From assembly GCF_023715415.1 (NCBI RefSeq), contig NZ_JAMBOB010000006.1, forward strand, positions 372,001 through 436,000: a stretch of 64,000 nucleotides of DNA, in the 5' to 3' direction. The notes beneath the pieces are model-generated. The model was given only the letters and a program-made list of their open reading frames with translations, did not search any database and was not told where the DNA came from. Shown here piece after piece: positions 1 through 8,232 of this stretch. The position numbers were made by a program, and so were the translations under genes. How positions within the stretch are numbered: position 1 is the first letter of the stretch; each line of letters begins with the position of its first letter. Origin of the DNA: Neobacillus niacini (GTDB lineage Bacteria; Bacillota; Bacilli; Bacillales; Cytobacillaceae).

Positions 1-260
1 AATGGAGAAGTAAATCCAATGGTCCTTCAAATGCGTCAATTTTGACATTATAGTGTATCATCTTTCACCAGAATCCTTGATGTAATGTTCATAAAAATCA
101 TGACTATTCTTAGTATAGAGGATTCAAATACGTTATCCAATAGAAAAATCATTACGATTGTAAAATTCGAAAATAGGATGTTGACCTATAACACTGGACA
201 AACACCCTACATATGATGAGAATGAAAAGAATAACAAAACAATATAGGAGGTATTTGAAA
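1..260. other. left-edge stretch without a complete gene
   Basis: On the plus strand the first reading frame is open from base 1 to a TGA at 43-45 and ends PMVLQMRQF, so it could be the tail of a gene that starts left of the window. It is too short to identify. The rest is AT-rich and I see no other gene, only the upstream region of the YjcZ peptide at 261. Confidence 0.3.
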
Positions 261-350
261 ATGTCTGAAGGTTACGGTTTTGGAGGCGGCTTCGCTTTAA
301 TCGTGGTTCTATTCATTCTATTAATAATTGTTGGTGCTTCCTGGTTTTAA
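261..350 (+). CDS. YjcZ-family sporulation peptide
   Basis: A 29-residue peptide starting MSEGYGFGGGFA, with a Gly-rich head, one hydrophobic segment (about residues 12-27) and the ending SWF. This is the layout of the YjcZ-family sporulation peptides of Bacillaceae, which usually occur in several near-identical copies and have no known biochemical role. The start is fixed by AGGAGGT at 246-252, eight bases before the ATG, and a hairpin terminator follows 27 bases after the stop. It therefore looks monocistronic. Assignment rests on the size and composition of the family; expression in the mother cell or coat is an inference from relatives. Confidence 0.8.
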   Translation: MSEGYGFGGGFALIVVLFILLIIVGASWF

Positions 351-376
351 TTAGAACACCAAAGTAAGCTAGCAAG

Positions 377-405
377 AAAGCCCGCCTTTTGGGTGGGCTT
401 TTTCT
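377..405 (+). terminator. terminator of the YjcZ peptide gene
   Basis: The arms AGCCCGCC (379-386) and GGTGGGCT (392-399) pair with one G-U, and are followed by TTTTTC. It closes the 261-350 gene. Confidence 0.8.
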
Positions 406-478
406 TTTGGAGATACTTCTGAAGAAACAATGATTATATGCTACACTGTACATAACTTAACTTTTTAGGGGTGATTTT

Positions 479-1000
479 TTGTACCCAGAGCAGTATGTTC
501 AATTTTTAGTTCATTTTAATGGAAATCGTGATTATTTTGAATGCCACGAAATCCTAGAAGAGTATTGGAAGGAATCTAACGATAAACAAAAGGATTCAGT
601 CTGGGTAGGCTTCATCCTATTAGCGGTGTCAAGGTACCATCATCGAAGAGGAAATTTTAAAGGGGCTGAAAGAACGCTGAAAAAAGCTATTACTATCTTG
701 TCCTTAAAGGTAAATTCTTTATCCATAAAGGGTTTAGATGGTAATGTTTTTTTTCCTTCACTTACAAAACTTCTTGATGAAATCCAAAACGAGGAATGCT
801 ATCAAAGCATTAATCTTCCAGTAATCGATCCTATTCTTATAGAAGCATGTACGAAGGTGTGTGAAGAAAAAGGTTTTAAATGGGGAGAGAAGAGTAACTT
901 AGAGAATGTATCCATCGTTCATAGGCATAAATTACGTGATAGAACAATGGTCATTGAAGAACGTTTAGAAGCACTTCGGAATAGAAAAGGCAACGAATAA
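479..1000 (+). CDS. ypuF: YpuF, DUF309 protein
   Basis: A 173-residue soluble protein matching YpuF of B. subtilis in length (about 174) and in the DUF309 signature FECHEILEEYW (residues 20-30), with conserved His23, Glu24, Glu27 and Glu28 that look like a polar or metal site in an all-helical fold. No signal peptide or membrane segment is present. The start is TTG at 479, supported by AGGGGTGA at 467-474 and by the usual MYPxxY N terminus. It converges on ribT, with 27 bases between the two stops. The biochemical role of DUF309 is not known. Confidence 0.85.
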   Translation: MYPEQYVQFLVHFNGNRDYFECHEILEEYWKESNDKQKDSVWVGFILLAVSRYHHRRGNFKGAERTLKKAITILSLKVNSLSIKGLDGNVFFPSLTKLLDEIQNEECYQSINLPVIDPILIEACTKVCEEKGFKWGEKSNLENVSIVHRHKLRDRTMVIEERLEALRNRKGNE

Positions 1001-1027
1001 AAGCCTCGTTGCCTTTCAATGTTTTAG

Positions 1028-1396
<369 letters not shown>

Positions 1397-1543
1397 TTAA
1401 ATAAACCCAGTTAGGGATAATATATTTTTTCCAACAAACTTATAAATAAACAGTTTTCTTTATAATATGTAGTCAATTTCGTAAAGTGTTTCATTATTGT
1501 CAATCATACATAATAAAGGTTTGCCTATCAATCCCAAGTATCA

Positions 1544-1636
1544 TTATTTCGGTACAATAAAAACCCAATAGATAATCCCCCAAATAAGTGCTAGTCCTAA
1601 TAGAATACCAAAGACTTTCCAATTACTACTCTTCAC
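1544..1636 (-). CDS. 30-residue single-pass membrane peptide
   Basis: A short frame reading MKSSNWKVFGILLG then a hydrophobic stretch to IVPK. It has a basic N terminus, one predicted membrane span (about residues 8-28) with three Trp, and a C-terminal Lys. It starts at GTG (1634-1636), six bases after GGAGGT on the minus strand (1643-1648), a very good ribosome binding site. It lies between the lysA-side repeat and ribT. I do not recognise the family. The ribosome binding site and the clean basic-then-hydrophobic pattern argue that it is real. Confidence 0.6.
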   Translation of the reverse strand: MKSSNWKVFGILLGLALIWGIIYWVFIVPK

Positions 1637-1721
1637 AAGTTAACCTCCAAATATGATTTGAAGATAGCGTACATGTTGTCATTCTACACTATATACAAAA
1701 AATAATCCATTCTATAAATAA

Positions 1722-1838
1722 AAAGCGGAAGCGCCTTGCACAGGGGCGACAGGCATATGCCAATCCGACAAGAAGGTTGGTCTTTACCTTCTTGTCGGAT
1801 TGGCATATGACCCCGAGCCCCTAGGCGCTGCAGCTGGA
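1722..1838. repeat. intergenic palindromic repeat element (AAGCGGAAGCGCC...GGCGCTGCAGCTGGA)
   Basis: The edges read AAGCGGAAGCGCCT (1723-1736) and AGGCGCTGCAGCTGGA (1822-1837), which pair imperfectly. AGGGGC (1742-1747) pairs with GCCCCT (1817-1822). The core is a perfect 24-base inverted repeat, 1754-1777 against 1786-1809, with an 8-base loop. Elements with these same GCGGAAGCGCC and GGCGCTGCAGCTGGA borders are scattered between genes in many Bacillaceae. There is no coding capacity. It is probably a dispersed non-autonomous repeat that folds as RNA or single-stranded DNA. Confidence 0.75.
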
Positions 1839-1841
1839 TTA

Positions 1842-1884
1842 GAAAACAAATAAACTGCCGCTATGGACGGCAGCTTGTTTATTT
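1842..1884 (-). terminator. terminator of lysA
   Basis: CTGCCG (1855-1860) pairs with CGGCAG (1868-1873). The stem extends through AT pairs (AACAAATAAA and TTTGTTTATT) so that it overlaps the lysA stop codon. On the minus strand a TTTGTTTT tract follows. Confidence 0.75.
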
Positions 1885-3183
1885 TAATGGCAAATCTAAT
1901 CGAAGTAAATCTTCGTAAGTTTCTCTTTTCACAACAAGCGTTGCCTTTCCATTTTCAACAAAGACCACTGCTGGACGTGGAATACGATTATAATTATTTG
2001 CCATTGAATAACCATAGGCACCTGTACAAAAAACAGCTAGCAGATCATCTTCTTTTGTTTCCGGAAGTGGTAAATCCCAAATCAGCATATCACCAGATTC
2101 ACAGCATTTACCAGCAATGGAAACCTTATTCGTGCTTTTTGCTAAAGGCCTATTAGCAAGAACCGCTTCATACTTCGCCTGATAGAGAGCAGGTCTTATA
2201 TTATCACTCATCCCGCCATCAACTGCTAAATATTTTCTCACACCAGGAACTTCTTTAGATGAACCAATTTGATAGAGTGTTGTACCTGCATCACCAACAA
2301 GAGACCTTCCAGGTTCTATCCATATTTCCGGCATTGTCATTGAGTTTTCCTGAATTAATCGCTTTACCTCTTTAATAATTTCACTAACATATTGTGAAGG
2401 TTGCAGTGGTTCATCTTCGCTAGTATAGCGAATCCCAAAGCCTCCGCCTAGATTAAGGACTTTTGCTTCAAAGTTAAGTGTATTTTTCCATTGATTCATT
2501 TTGCCAACAATTTTTTCGGCAGCGAGCAAGAAGCCGGTTGTCTCAAATATTTGGGATCCAATATGACAATGCAATCCTAAAACTTCAAAGTGATTACAAC
2601 GAAGAGCCGTCACTAAAGCTTCCTCCGCTTGTCCATTTTGTAAGTCAAAACCAAATTTCGAATCTTCCTGACCTGTTAAGATATAATCATGTGTATGTGC
2701 TTCAATTCCAGGAGTAACCCGAAGTAATATACTTACGGATGAATCTCTTTCGATGCAGATTGTCTTTAAAAGTTCTAATTCATAAAAATTATCAACAACG
2801 ATACAGCCAATTTGGTTGTCTAATGCCATAACTAATTCTTCTCTGCTTTTATTGTTTCCATGAAAGTGGATTCTTTCAACCGGAAATCCCGCAGCAATAG
2901 CAGTATATAATTCTCCTCCTGAAACTACATCAAGAGATAGTCCTTCTTCCTCTGCAAGCTGTAGCATCGCAATCGTTGAAAAGGCCTTACTGGCATATGC
3001 TACCTGTGCTGTTACATTTTGCTCTTCAAAGGTCTTCTTAAATCCTCTTGCTCTTTCCCTCATTAATGATACGTCATATACATAGAGAGGAGTTCCAAAT
3101 TGCTCGGCCAACTCTACTGCATCTACTCCGCCTATTTCCAAATTACCCTTGCCGTTTACGCCTGTTGTCCCGTAAAAATACAT
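1879..3183 (-). CDS. lysA: diaminopimelate decarboxylase LysA
   Basis: A 434-residue PLP enzyme that converts meso-diaminopimelate to L-lysine and CO2, the last step of lysine synthesis. The alanine-racemase-like barrel carries the PLP lysine in YASKAF (Lys66), CHIGSQ (206-211), the phosphate loop GGGFG (246-250), EPGRS (290-294) and the active-site CESGD (361-365) that completes the dimer site. Length matches B. subtilis LysA (about 440). The ATG at 3183 follows GAGGGAAGGG. As in B. subtilis, the gene lies just after spoVAF, but a stem-loop at 3257-3287 separates them. No lysine riboswitch is recognisable in the short leader. Confidence 0.97.
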   Translation of the reverse strand: MYFYGTTGVNGKGNLEIGGVDAVELAEQFGTPLYVYDVSLMRERARGFKKTFEEQNVTAQVAYASKAFSTIAMLQLAEEEGLSLDVVSGGELYTAIAAGFPVERIHFHGNNKSREELVMALDNQIGCIVVDNFYELELLKTICIERDSSVSILLRVTPGIEAHTHDYILTGQEDSKFGFDLQNGQAEEALVTALRCNHFEVLGLHCHIGSQIFETTGFLLAAEKIVGKMNQWKNTLNFEAKVLNLGGGFGIRYTSEDEPLQPSQYVSEIIKEVKRLIQENSMTMPEIWIEPGRSLVGDAGTTLYQIGSSKEVPGVRKYLAVDGGMSDNIRPALYQAKYEAVLANRPLAKSTNKVSIAGKCCESGDMLIWDLPLPETKEDDLLAVFCTGAYGYSMANNYNRIPRPAVVFVENGKATLVVKRETYEDLLRLDLPLK

Positions 3184-3239
3184 ACCCTTCCCTCTCTTTC
3201 GTAAAGACTTTACTCTTTATTAGTGTACGGTACGTGCTT

Positions 3240-3287
3240 AAAAAAGTAATAAATAAATAGACAGAATCCACAAAGGATACTGCCTAT
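3240..3287 (-). terminator. probable terminator of the spoVA operon
   Basis: Arms 3257-3269 and 3275-3287 (ATAG..CAG..ATCC with GGAT..CTG..CTAT, one G-U and one mismatch) fold into a hairpin. On the minus strand it is followed by T-rich sequence. It sits between the spoVAF stop and lysA. Confidence 0.55.
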
Positions 3288-3354
3288 TTTTAGCTTTTTA
3301 TCCTTTTATATAATTAAAAATACTTTAGCATAACACAATCTTTTCCGCAATAAT

Positions 3355-4839
3355 TTATTCTCCATCCGGCGGCTGGCGATAGCGATTCCTCGGATGAACA
3401 ATGCTTGGACGAAGGATTGATCCAGGTATTGCCCGTCGGAAAATAATTTGCAAGAATCCCTTTGGTTCAAAAGGGAGAAATGGCCAAAAATACGGAGTAT
3501 TAAGAGTCCTTGTTGTGACTAAATGGATAAATAGTAAAGTAGATCCAATTACGAAACCAGGCGTATGGAAAATAGCAACAAGGATTAATAGGGCTATTCT
3601 TCCTATTTTATTTGCAACACTTAACTCGTAACTCGGTGTAGTGAACGTACCAATACCTGCAACCGCAACGTATAGGATAACTTCTGGGACAAACAAACCA
3701 ACTTCGATAGCAATTTGACCTATTAACACTGCCGCAATTAATCCCATGGCTGTCGATAGCGGAGTTGGTGTATGTATGGCTGCTATTTTTAAAAACTCTA
3801 GCCCAAAGTCAGCTAATAAAATCTGCATGACGATTGGAATATTCGTTTGTTCATTTGGACCAATGAAAGAAAGCCTTTCAGGCAGCAAAGACGGTTCTAA
3901 CACAAACAATAGCCATAATGGCAGTAGGAATATAGATGTCAATATACCTAAAAACCGAGACCAACGGACAAAGGTACCCATTATGGGGGCTTCCCGAAAC
4001 TCCTCGGCATGCTGGACATGATGGAAATACGTGGTTGGGGCAATAATGACACTTGGTGACGTATCCACATAAATAACTACATGACCTTCTAATAGATGAG
4101 CAGCCGCTACATCGGCACGTTCTGTATATCTTACCAATGGATAAGGATTAAAACCTTGTTTTAGAATAAATTCTTCTATTGTTTTATCGGCCATCGGAAT
4201 CCCATCGATTTTAATGGACTTAAGTTCTTTACGAAGAATATTCACTAAGTCTGGGTCTGCAATATCATTGATGTAGCCAATGGCTATGTCTGTTTTTGAA
4301 CGTTCACCCACTTTAAGAATCTCAAAGCGGAGACGTTCATCACGTATTCTTCTTCTGGTTAATGCAGTATTGATAACAATATTTTCAACAAACCCGTCAC
4401 GTGAACCTCTAACTACTTTTTCTGTATCCGGCTCCTGAGGTGAACGACCGGGATAGCTTCTGACGTCAACTGCAAGAGCAGTATTTGCTCCTTCTACTAC
4501 CACAACAATTAATCCTGATAAAACCTGTGTAACCATTTCATCAAGTGTTTTAATGGGACTAACTGATTGATTAACGAGTCTGTTTTCAACTATTTTAAAT
4601 AAATCAGCCGACAATTTCTCATGATCATTTATGCGTACTAATTCTTCTACGGTTTCAATAATAAATTGAGTATCACATAAACCAGTTATCCAGTAAAAAT
4701 GGACATCTTTTTTTAATATTTTTAACTTCCGGACACCAAAGTCAAAACTTACACCCAGCCCAACCCGCTGTTTCATGTAATGTTCAATTTCTTGCAGTGA
4801 TTCAGGTATCGGCCATGCTTGTTCGTTTTCTCTCGTCAC
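3355..4839 (-). CDS. spoVAF: SpoVAF, GerA-family membrane protein of the SpoVA operon
   Basis: A 494-residue homologue of the A subunits of GerA-type germinant receptors: a soluble N-terminal half, then a hydrophobic C-terminal half with about four to six membrane segments (starting near [19 protein letters not shown]) and a basic tail. It includes the family [16 protein letters not shown] region. In B. subtilis SpoVAF is a forespore inner-membrane protein that modulates ion release during germination. I place the start at the GTG at 4837-4839, seven bases after AAAGGAG; an upstream in-frame GTG at 4848 overlaps that site and is unlikely. The start overlaps the end of spoVAEA by 38 bases, so translation is probably coupled. 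It is the last gene of the operon. Confidence 0.95.
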   Translation of the reverse strand: MTRENEQAWPIPESLQEIEHYMKQRVGLGVSFDFGVRKLKILKKDVHFYWITGLCDTQFIIETVEELVRINDHEKLSADLFKIVENRLVNQSVSPIKTLDEMVTQVLSGLIVVVVEGANTALAVDVRSYPGRSPQEPDTEKVVRGSRDGFVENIVINTALTRRRIRDERLRFEILKVGERSKTDIAIGYINDIADPDLVNILRKELKSIKIDGIPMADKTIEEFILKQGFNPYPLVRYTERADVAAAHLLEGHVVIYVDTSPSVIIAPTTYFHHVQHAEEFREAPIMGTFVRWSRFLGILTSIFLLPLWLLFVLEPSLLPERLSFIGPNEQTNIPIVMQILLADFGLEFLKIAAIHTPTPLSTAMGLIAAVLIGQIAIEVGLFVPEVILYVAVAGIGTFTTPSYELSVANKIGRIALLILVAIFHTPGFVIGSTLLFIHLVTTRTLNTPYFWPFLPFEPKGFLQIIFRRAIPGSILRPSIVHPRNRYRQPPDGE

Positions 4840-5401
4840 GAAATCCACTCCTTTCGAGGATTAGTTCTACCGCTTTTTTCGTAATGGGGGCACCGCGTTC
4901 ATAATGGTCCCGCCTTGCCATTTTTCCTACATCTCCGATTCCAACAATGATTGGAACATCTAATTCATCAAGGCAGTATACGGTGTCTCCATTTAATCTT
5001 CCAATCTCTAGCTCTGGTATACCGTGTTTGTCAACACCATAAGGAGTTAGTTCACCTTCCCGATCAATACTTACATCGATTCTAGTCCACTCCGCCTGAT
5101 GTGTCTTTGCAGCAACAGCTATAATACCCAAGACTTCAATGTCCTTATGCGTGGCGACATATCTTAACGCTCTTTCTCCTGCACCTTCACCAACAAGTCC
5201 ACTGTCATCAAACATTACTAATACTGGGTCATTTGCAGCCTTTTTAATTAATTTCACAAGTTCCGATCCTGTTAGCAGGGAAGGATTCCCTTGAGACATA
5301 GAGATACAACGACCGCCTACTTCTTTGGCGACACTCTCTACTGCTCTCTTTGCGTACTCATCACCATCAGTAATTAATATAACCCGCCTGCGAATACTCA
5401 T
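4802..5401 (-). CDS. spoVAEA: SpoVAEA, stage V sporulation protein AE
   Basis: A 199-residue soluble protein beginning [20 protein letters not shown], the SpoVAEA N terminus, with the conserved [13 protein letters not shown] and [10 protein letters not shown] segments. In B. subtilis it is one of the non-membrane SpoVA proteins of the forespore, and its exact part in dipicolinic acid movement is unclear. The ATG at 5399-5401 lies nine bases after AAAGGA; an in-frame ATG at 5417-5419 has the purines touching it and is less likely. The gene follows spoVAB after only 26 bases, with no room for spoVAC, spoVAD and spoVAEB, which separate the two in B. subtilis. Confidence 0.93.
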   Translation of the reverse strand: MSIRRRVILITDGDEYAKRAVESVAKEVGGRCISMSQGNPSLLTGSELVKLIKKAANDPVLVMFDDSGLVGEGAGERALRYVATHKDIEVLGIIAVAAKTHQAEWTRIDVSIDREGELTPYGVDKHGIPELEIGRLNGDTVYCLDELDVPIIVGIGDVGKMARRDHYERGAPITKKAVELILERSGFRDERKRTSMADT

Positions 5402-5427
5402 TCTAGGATGTCCTTTCATTCCTTACT

Positions 5428-5850
5428 TTAATGATGAACAAAATAGACCCATTGAAAAATTGACCCAACAATTTTCCCTAAAACAATCGCCATGATTAAG
5501 ATAATTATTTTCCCATCAATCCCAAGTCTTTTTGCAAGAACAGGAAATACGTTCAATACTTCTGTAAGTCCTGCTGCTAACATCCCTACAAAGACCCCTC
5601 CAGCAAGTCCAAGAGGCAGCATAAAATATGGGGATAGGCCCAATATAGGATCTCTTAAGCTCCCTGCACAACCTGATAGCGCTCCTATTACAACAGCCCA
5701 TTCATAGTGCCGAATCATCTTCATTGTCTTCGATAATTGTGTCAGCCTAGGGATAATTCCTAGTACTGTAAGAAAGGCAACAAAACCTGAACCAACTGCT
5801 AATCCACCTGCAAGCCCGATAAACATTACTATTATGACTTTAATCGTCAT
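5428..5850 (-). CDS. spoVAB: SpoVAB, membrane protein of the SpoVA operon
   Basis: A 140-residue very hydrophobic protein with four to five membrane segments, beginning MTIKVIIVMFIGLAGG and continuing with VGSGFVAFLTVLGIIPRL, the hallmark of SpoVAB (141 residues in B. subtilis). It belongs to the forespore inner-membrane SpoVA set. The ATG at 5848-5850 sits inside the end of spoVAA (11-base overlap, AAATGAC), which suggests coupled translation; an ATG further upstream at 5880 would give an atypical charged head. Its usual neighbours spoVAC, AD and AEB are absent after it. Confidence 0.92.
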   Translation of the reverse strand: MTIKVIIVMFIGLAGGLAVGSGFVAFLTVLGIIPRLTQLSKTMKMIRHYEWAVVIGALSGCAGSLRDPILGLSPYFMLPLGLAGGVFVGMLAAGLTEVLNVFPVLAKRLGIDGKIIILIMAIVLGKIVGSIFQWVYFVHH

Positions 5851-6460
5851 TTGTACGTTTAATACTTTCCTTATTTTCATGAATGATTACATAGTTATCT
5901 AAATCCATTTGATAGTTAAACATCTCGACTTCCAGGGGACTTGGTTCTTCGTTGATTCTTTTTTGGAATACATGGTTGAAGAATAATATCATGCCAAGAC
6001 CTAAACCGATTGAATAAGGGATTTGAAAAATCCATGGCTTAGAATCTTCGACACCTGTTATTATCTTGTATAACTTTTCTTGAACACTCCGCATACTGAC
6101 ATCGTCATGAAAATTCATAATGGCCATTGCTGAACCGAAAAATAATAAAAACCATATCAAGATAAAAAGAGGAGTCGACATTTGTTTTTTCTTTAGCATT
6201 ACTTCTATAATTGTTTGTGAGGGTCCAATCGTTTGGACCTCGACATCCTCCATCAGATTCGAAATCATTTGAATTACTTTCATGACATCGATGATGATAA
6301 TATTTTTATCTTTTATGGATACTTGGTAAACCATCAGATTTTTCAATTCTGGTATTACAGTTTCTGGAGCAATAATCTGGGCAATATCCAATAAATAAAC
6401 TTTTTCATCCGGTTTTACGAGAACTCGATTCCGCATGCGGATGTAGACTGTTTTTTCCAA
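5840..6460 (-). CDS. spoVAA: SpoVAA, first gene of the SpoVA operon
   Basis: A 206-residue protein with a soluble N-terminal domain (MEKTVYIRMRNRV at the start) and two membrane segments near residues 100-120 and 148-168, as in B. subtilis SpoVAA, which has the same length. I choose the TTG at 6458-6460, six bases after GGGGAGTG, over an upstream ATG at 6478 that adds six unconserved residues. The gene follows sigF but a strong terminator lies between, and a CATACTA element at 6498-6504 upstream fits a sigma-G -10 box. That agrees with late forespore expression known for spoVA. Confidence 0.92.
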   Translation of the reverse strand: MEKTVYIRMRNRVLVKPDEKVYLLDIAQIIAPETVIPELKNLMVYQVSIKDKNIIIIDVMKVIQMISNLMEDVEVQTIGPSQTIIEVMLKKKQMSTPLFILIWFLLFFGSAMAIMNFHDDVSMRSVQEKLYKIITGVEDSKPWIFQIPYSIGLGLGMILFFNHVFQKRINEEPSPLEVEMFNYQMDLDNYVIIHENKESIKRTNDD

Positions 6461-6497
6461 AACATTCACTCCCCACACATTGATTTCCTTGTATAAC

Positions 6498-6504
6498 TAG
6501 TATG
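6498..6504 (-). promoter_or_regulatory. candidate sigma-G -10 element for spoVA
   Basis: The minus strand reads CATACTA, a perfect match to the sigma-G -10 consensus CATNMTA, 38 bases before the spoVAA start. The -35 side is poor (GTAAA at shorter than usual spacing), so the call rests on the -10 and on the known sigma-G control of spoVA in B. subtilis. Confidence 0.45.
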
Positions 6505-6523
6505 GGCAAAATTTCTTACTTTA

Positions 6524-6564
6524 CTAAAAAAAAAGACCGTATGGATTAGAGATCCATACGGTCT
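6524..6564 (-). terminator. terminator of the dacF-spoIIA-sigF operon
   Basis: A perfect 13-bp hairpin, AGACCGTATGGAT (6534-6546) with ATCCATACGGTCT (6552-6564) and a 5-base loop, followed on the minus strand by nine T. It overlaps the last codons and the stop of sigF and insulates spoVAA. Confidence 0.92.
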
Positions 6565-7304
6565 TTCATTTGCTGCAATATCTTTTTCTCAAGTCTTGAC
6601 ACTTGCACCTGAGAAATTCCCAGTCTCACTGCTACTTCCGATTGGGTTTGATCCTTATAATAGCGTAAATAAACAATCAGCCGCTCACGTTCGTCCAATT
6701 CTCGAATCGCTTCTTTTAAGGCAATTTTATCAAACCATTTCCCTTCATTTCCATCATCAATCTGATCTAATAATGTAATAGGGTCTCCATCATTTTCATA
6801 AACTGTTTCGTGAATCGAAGAGGGAGTCCGACTAGCCTCTTGGGCCAGAATAACATCCTCTGGTGACAGCTGAAGATGTTCTGAAATTTCATTAACCGTT
6901 GGAATTCTTCCATACGTTTTCGATAATTCATCCTTCGCTTTTCTAATTCGGTTGCCCATTTCCTTTAATGAACGGCTAACCTTTACCGTCCCATCATCGC
7001 GAATAAACCTTTGTATTTCACCAATAATCATTGGAACCGCATAGGTAGAAAATTTCACATCATAGGAAAGATCAAACTTATCTACAGATTTCAGCAGTCC
7101 GATACATCCAATTTGAAAAAGATCATCTGGATCATATCCCCTATTTAGAAACCGCTGGACAACGGACCAAACAAGACGCATATTTTTTTCAGCAATAAGG
7201 TCTCTTGCTGCTTGGTCGCCGTCTTGGCTTTTCTTAATAAGTTCCTTAACTTCATGGTCCTTTAAATACGTTTGCGCTTTATCTTTTTTGACCTCCACAT
7301 CCAT
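6546..7304 (-). CDS. sigF: RNA polymerase sigma factor SigF (SpoIIAC)
   Basis: A 252-residue sigma-70 family factor, nearly the length of B. subtilis SigF (255), that directs the first forespore-specific transcription. The conserved start MDVEVKK, region 2 with NMRLVWSVVQRFLNRGYDPDDLFQIG, region 3, and the region 4 helix-turn-helix SEVAVRLGISQVQVSRLEKK are all present. The ATG at 7302-7304 lies eight bases after AAGGAG; an upstream TTG at 7310 is too close to that site. It follows spoIIAB by 12 bases. Activity is held by SpoIIAB until SpoIIAA frees it after septation (known in B. subtilis). Confidence 0.98.
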   Translation of the reverse strand: MDVEVKKDKAQTYLKDHEVKELIKKSQDGDQAARDLIAEKNMRLVWSVVQRFLNRGYDPDDLFQIGCIGLLKSVDKFDLSYDVKFSTYAVPMIIGEIQRFIRDDGTVKVSRSLKEMGNRIRKAKDELSKTYGRIPTVNEISEHLQLSPEDVILAQEASRTPSSIHETVYENDGDPITLLDQIDDGNEGKWFDKIALKEAIRELDERERLIVYLRYYKDQTQSEVAVRLGISQVQVSRLEKKILQQMKDRMDL

Positions 7305-7316
7305 TGGCAAGTCTCC

Positions 7317-7757
7317 TTAATTGCATAGCATTTTGCTTGTGTGTAAATGCTTTTTTAGTCTTACTTCGGTTCCTTTACCTGGCTGTGTGAGAACCTCAAC
7401 CTCATCCATGAAATTTTCCATGATAGTGAATCCCATACCAGATCTTTCTAGATCTGGTTTCGTTGTAAATAATGGCTGTCGAGCTTCCTCCACATCTACA
7501 ATACCTAGTCCGACATCTTTAATCGAGATATCCACTAAATTATCTTCAATGGTTACCTGGATATAAACAATCCCATCCGGGTCATTTTCATAACCATGTA
7601 TAATGGAGTTGGTTACCGCTTCAGAAACAACAGTTTTAATTTCAGTCAGTTCGTCCATTGTAGGGTCAAGCTGTGCAATAAAAGCAGCAACCGTGACACG
7701 GGCAAATGATTCATTTTGACTTAAAGCACTGAATTGAAGATTCATTGAATTCTTCAC
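7317..7757 (-). CDS. spoIIAB: SpoIIAB, anti-sigma-F factor and SpoIIAA kinase
   Basis: A 146-residue GHKL-type ATPase, the same length as in B. subtilis. It shows the N box EAVTN (Asn50), the G1 box DVGLGI (81-86) and the ATP-lid [19 protein letters not shown]. It binds and inhibits SigF and phosphorylates SpoIIAA on Ser58. The start is a GTG immediately after the spoIIAA TGA stop, so translation is coupled, keeping partner amounts balanced. Second gene of the spoIIA part of the operon. Confidence 0.98.
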   Translation of the reverse strand: MKNSMNLQFSALSQNESFARVTVAAFIAQLDPTMDELTEIKTVVSEAVTNSIIHGYENDPDGIVYIQVTIEDNLVDISIKDVGLGIVDVEEARQPLFTTKPDLERSGMGFTIMENFMDEVEVLTQPGKGTEVRLKKHLHTSKMLCN

Positions 7758-8108
7758 TCAGGCCACCCCCAATCTTTGCAATGCAAACTCTTCTGTCGGC
7801 TCTAGCTTAATAATTTTAAAAATCCCCGACATATCGAATAATCGTTGTATTGCAGGGGAAATCGCACAAACGACCATTTCACCATGCACCTGCTTGATTT
7901 GCTTATATCGCCCTAAAATGACACCTAACCCAGAGCTATCCATAAAAGAAAGCTGTTCTAGATTTAAAACTATATGACGAATATCATTTTTTTCAATTGC
8001 ATTGGCAGCTTTTTCTCGTAATTCGTCCGCTGTATGATGATCGAGTTCGCCACTTAAACGCAAGCATAAAACATCATGTTTTATTTCCATTTCAATGTTA
8101 AGACTCAC
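7758..8108 (-). CDS. spoIIAA: SpoIIAA, anti-anti-sigma factor
   Basis: A 116-residue STAS-domain protein. The phosphorylation site sits in [10 protein letters not shown], Ser58 by count, exactly as in B. subtilis. In its unphosphorylated form it pulls SpoIIAB off SigF; SpoIIE (not in this window) dephosphorylates it. It is separated from dacF by 124 bases that contain a sigma-H-type promoter at 8142-8171, so the spoIIA genes can be transcribed before septation independently of dacF. Confidence 0.98.
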   Translation of the reverse strand: MSLNIEMEIKHDVLCLRLSGELDHHTADELREKAANAIEKNDIRHIVLNLEQLSFMDSSGLGVILGRYKQIKQVHGEMVVCAISPAIQRLFDMSGIFKIIKLEPTEEFALQRLGVA

Positions 8109-8141
8109 TATCCCTAGCCTCCTTCATCTGGTATAGTGAGT

Positions 8142-8171
8142 CAATTCGTTACCGTTAGAACAATCTCCTTC
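8142..8171 (-). promoter_or_regulatory. sigma-H-type promoter of spoIIAA
   Basis: The minus strand reads GAAGGAGAT, 12 bases, AACGAATTG. This fits the sigma-H consensus RNAGGAWWW-N11/12-RNNGAATWW with one -35 mismatch. In B. subtilis the spoIIA operon is started by sigma-H with Spo0A~P help; a promoter here is therefore expected. Confidence 0.7.
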
Positions 8172-8232
8172 TATCAAGACAAAACTAGTTGTAATTTGCT
8201 AAAAAAAGTTGATATTCGACAAAATGATGTTG

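Noticed and set aside
3184..3354. Lysine riboswitch before lysA
   Set aside because: The leader from the upstream hairpin to the start is only about 70 bases and shows none of the conserved lysine aptamer segments.
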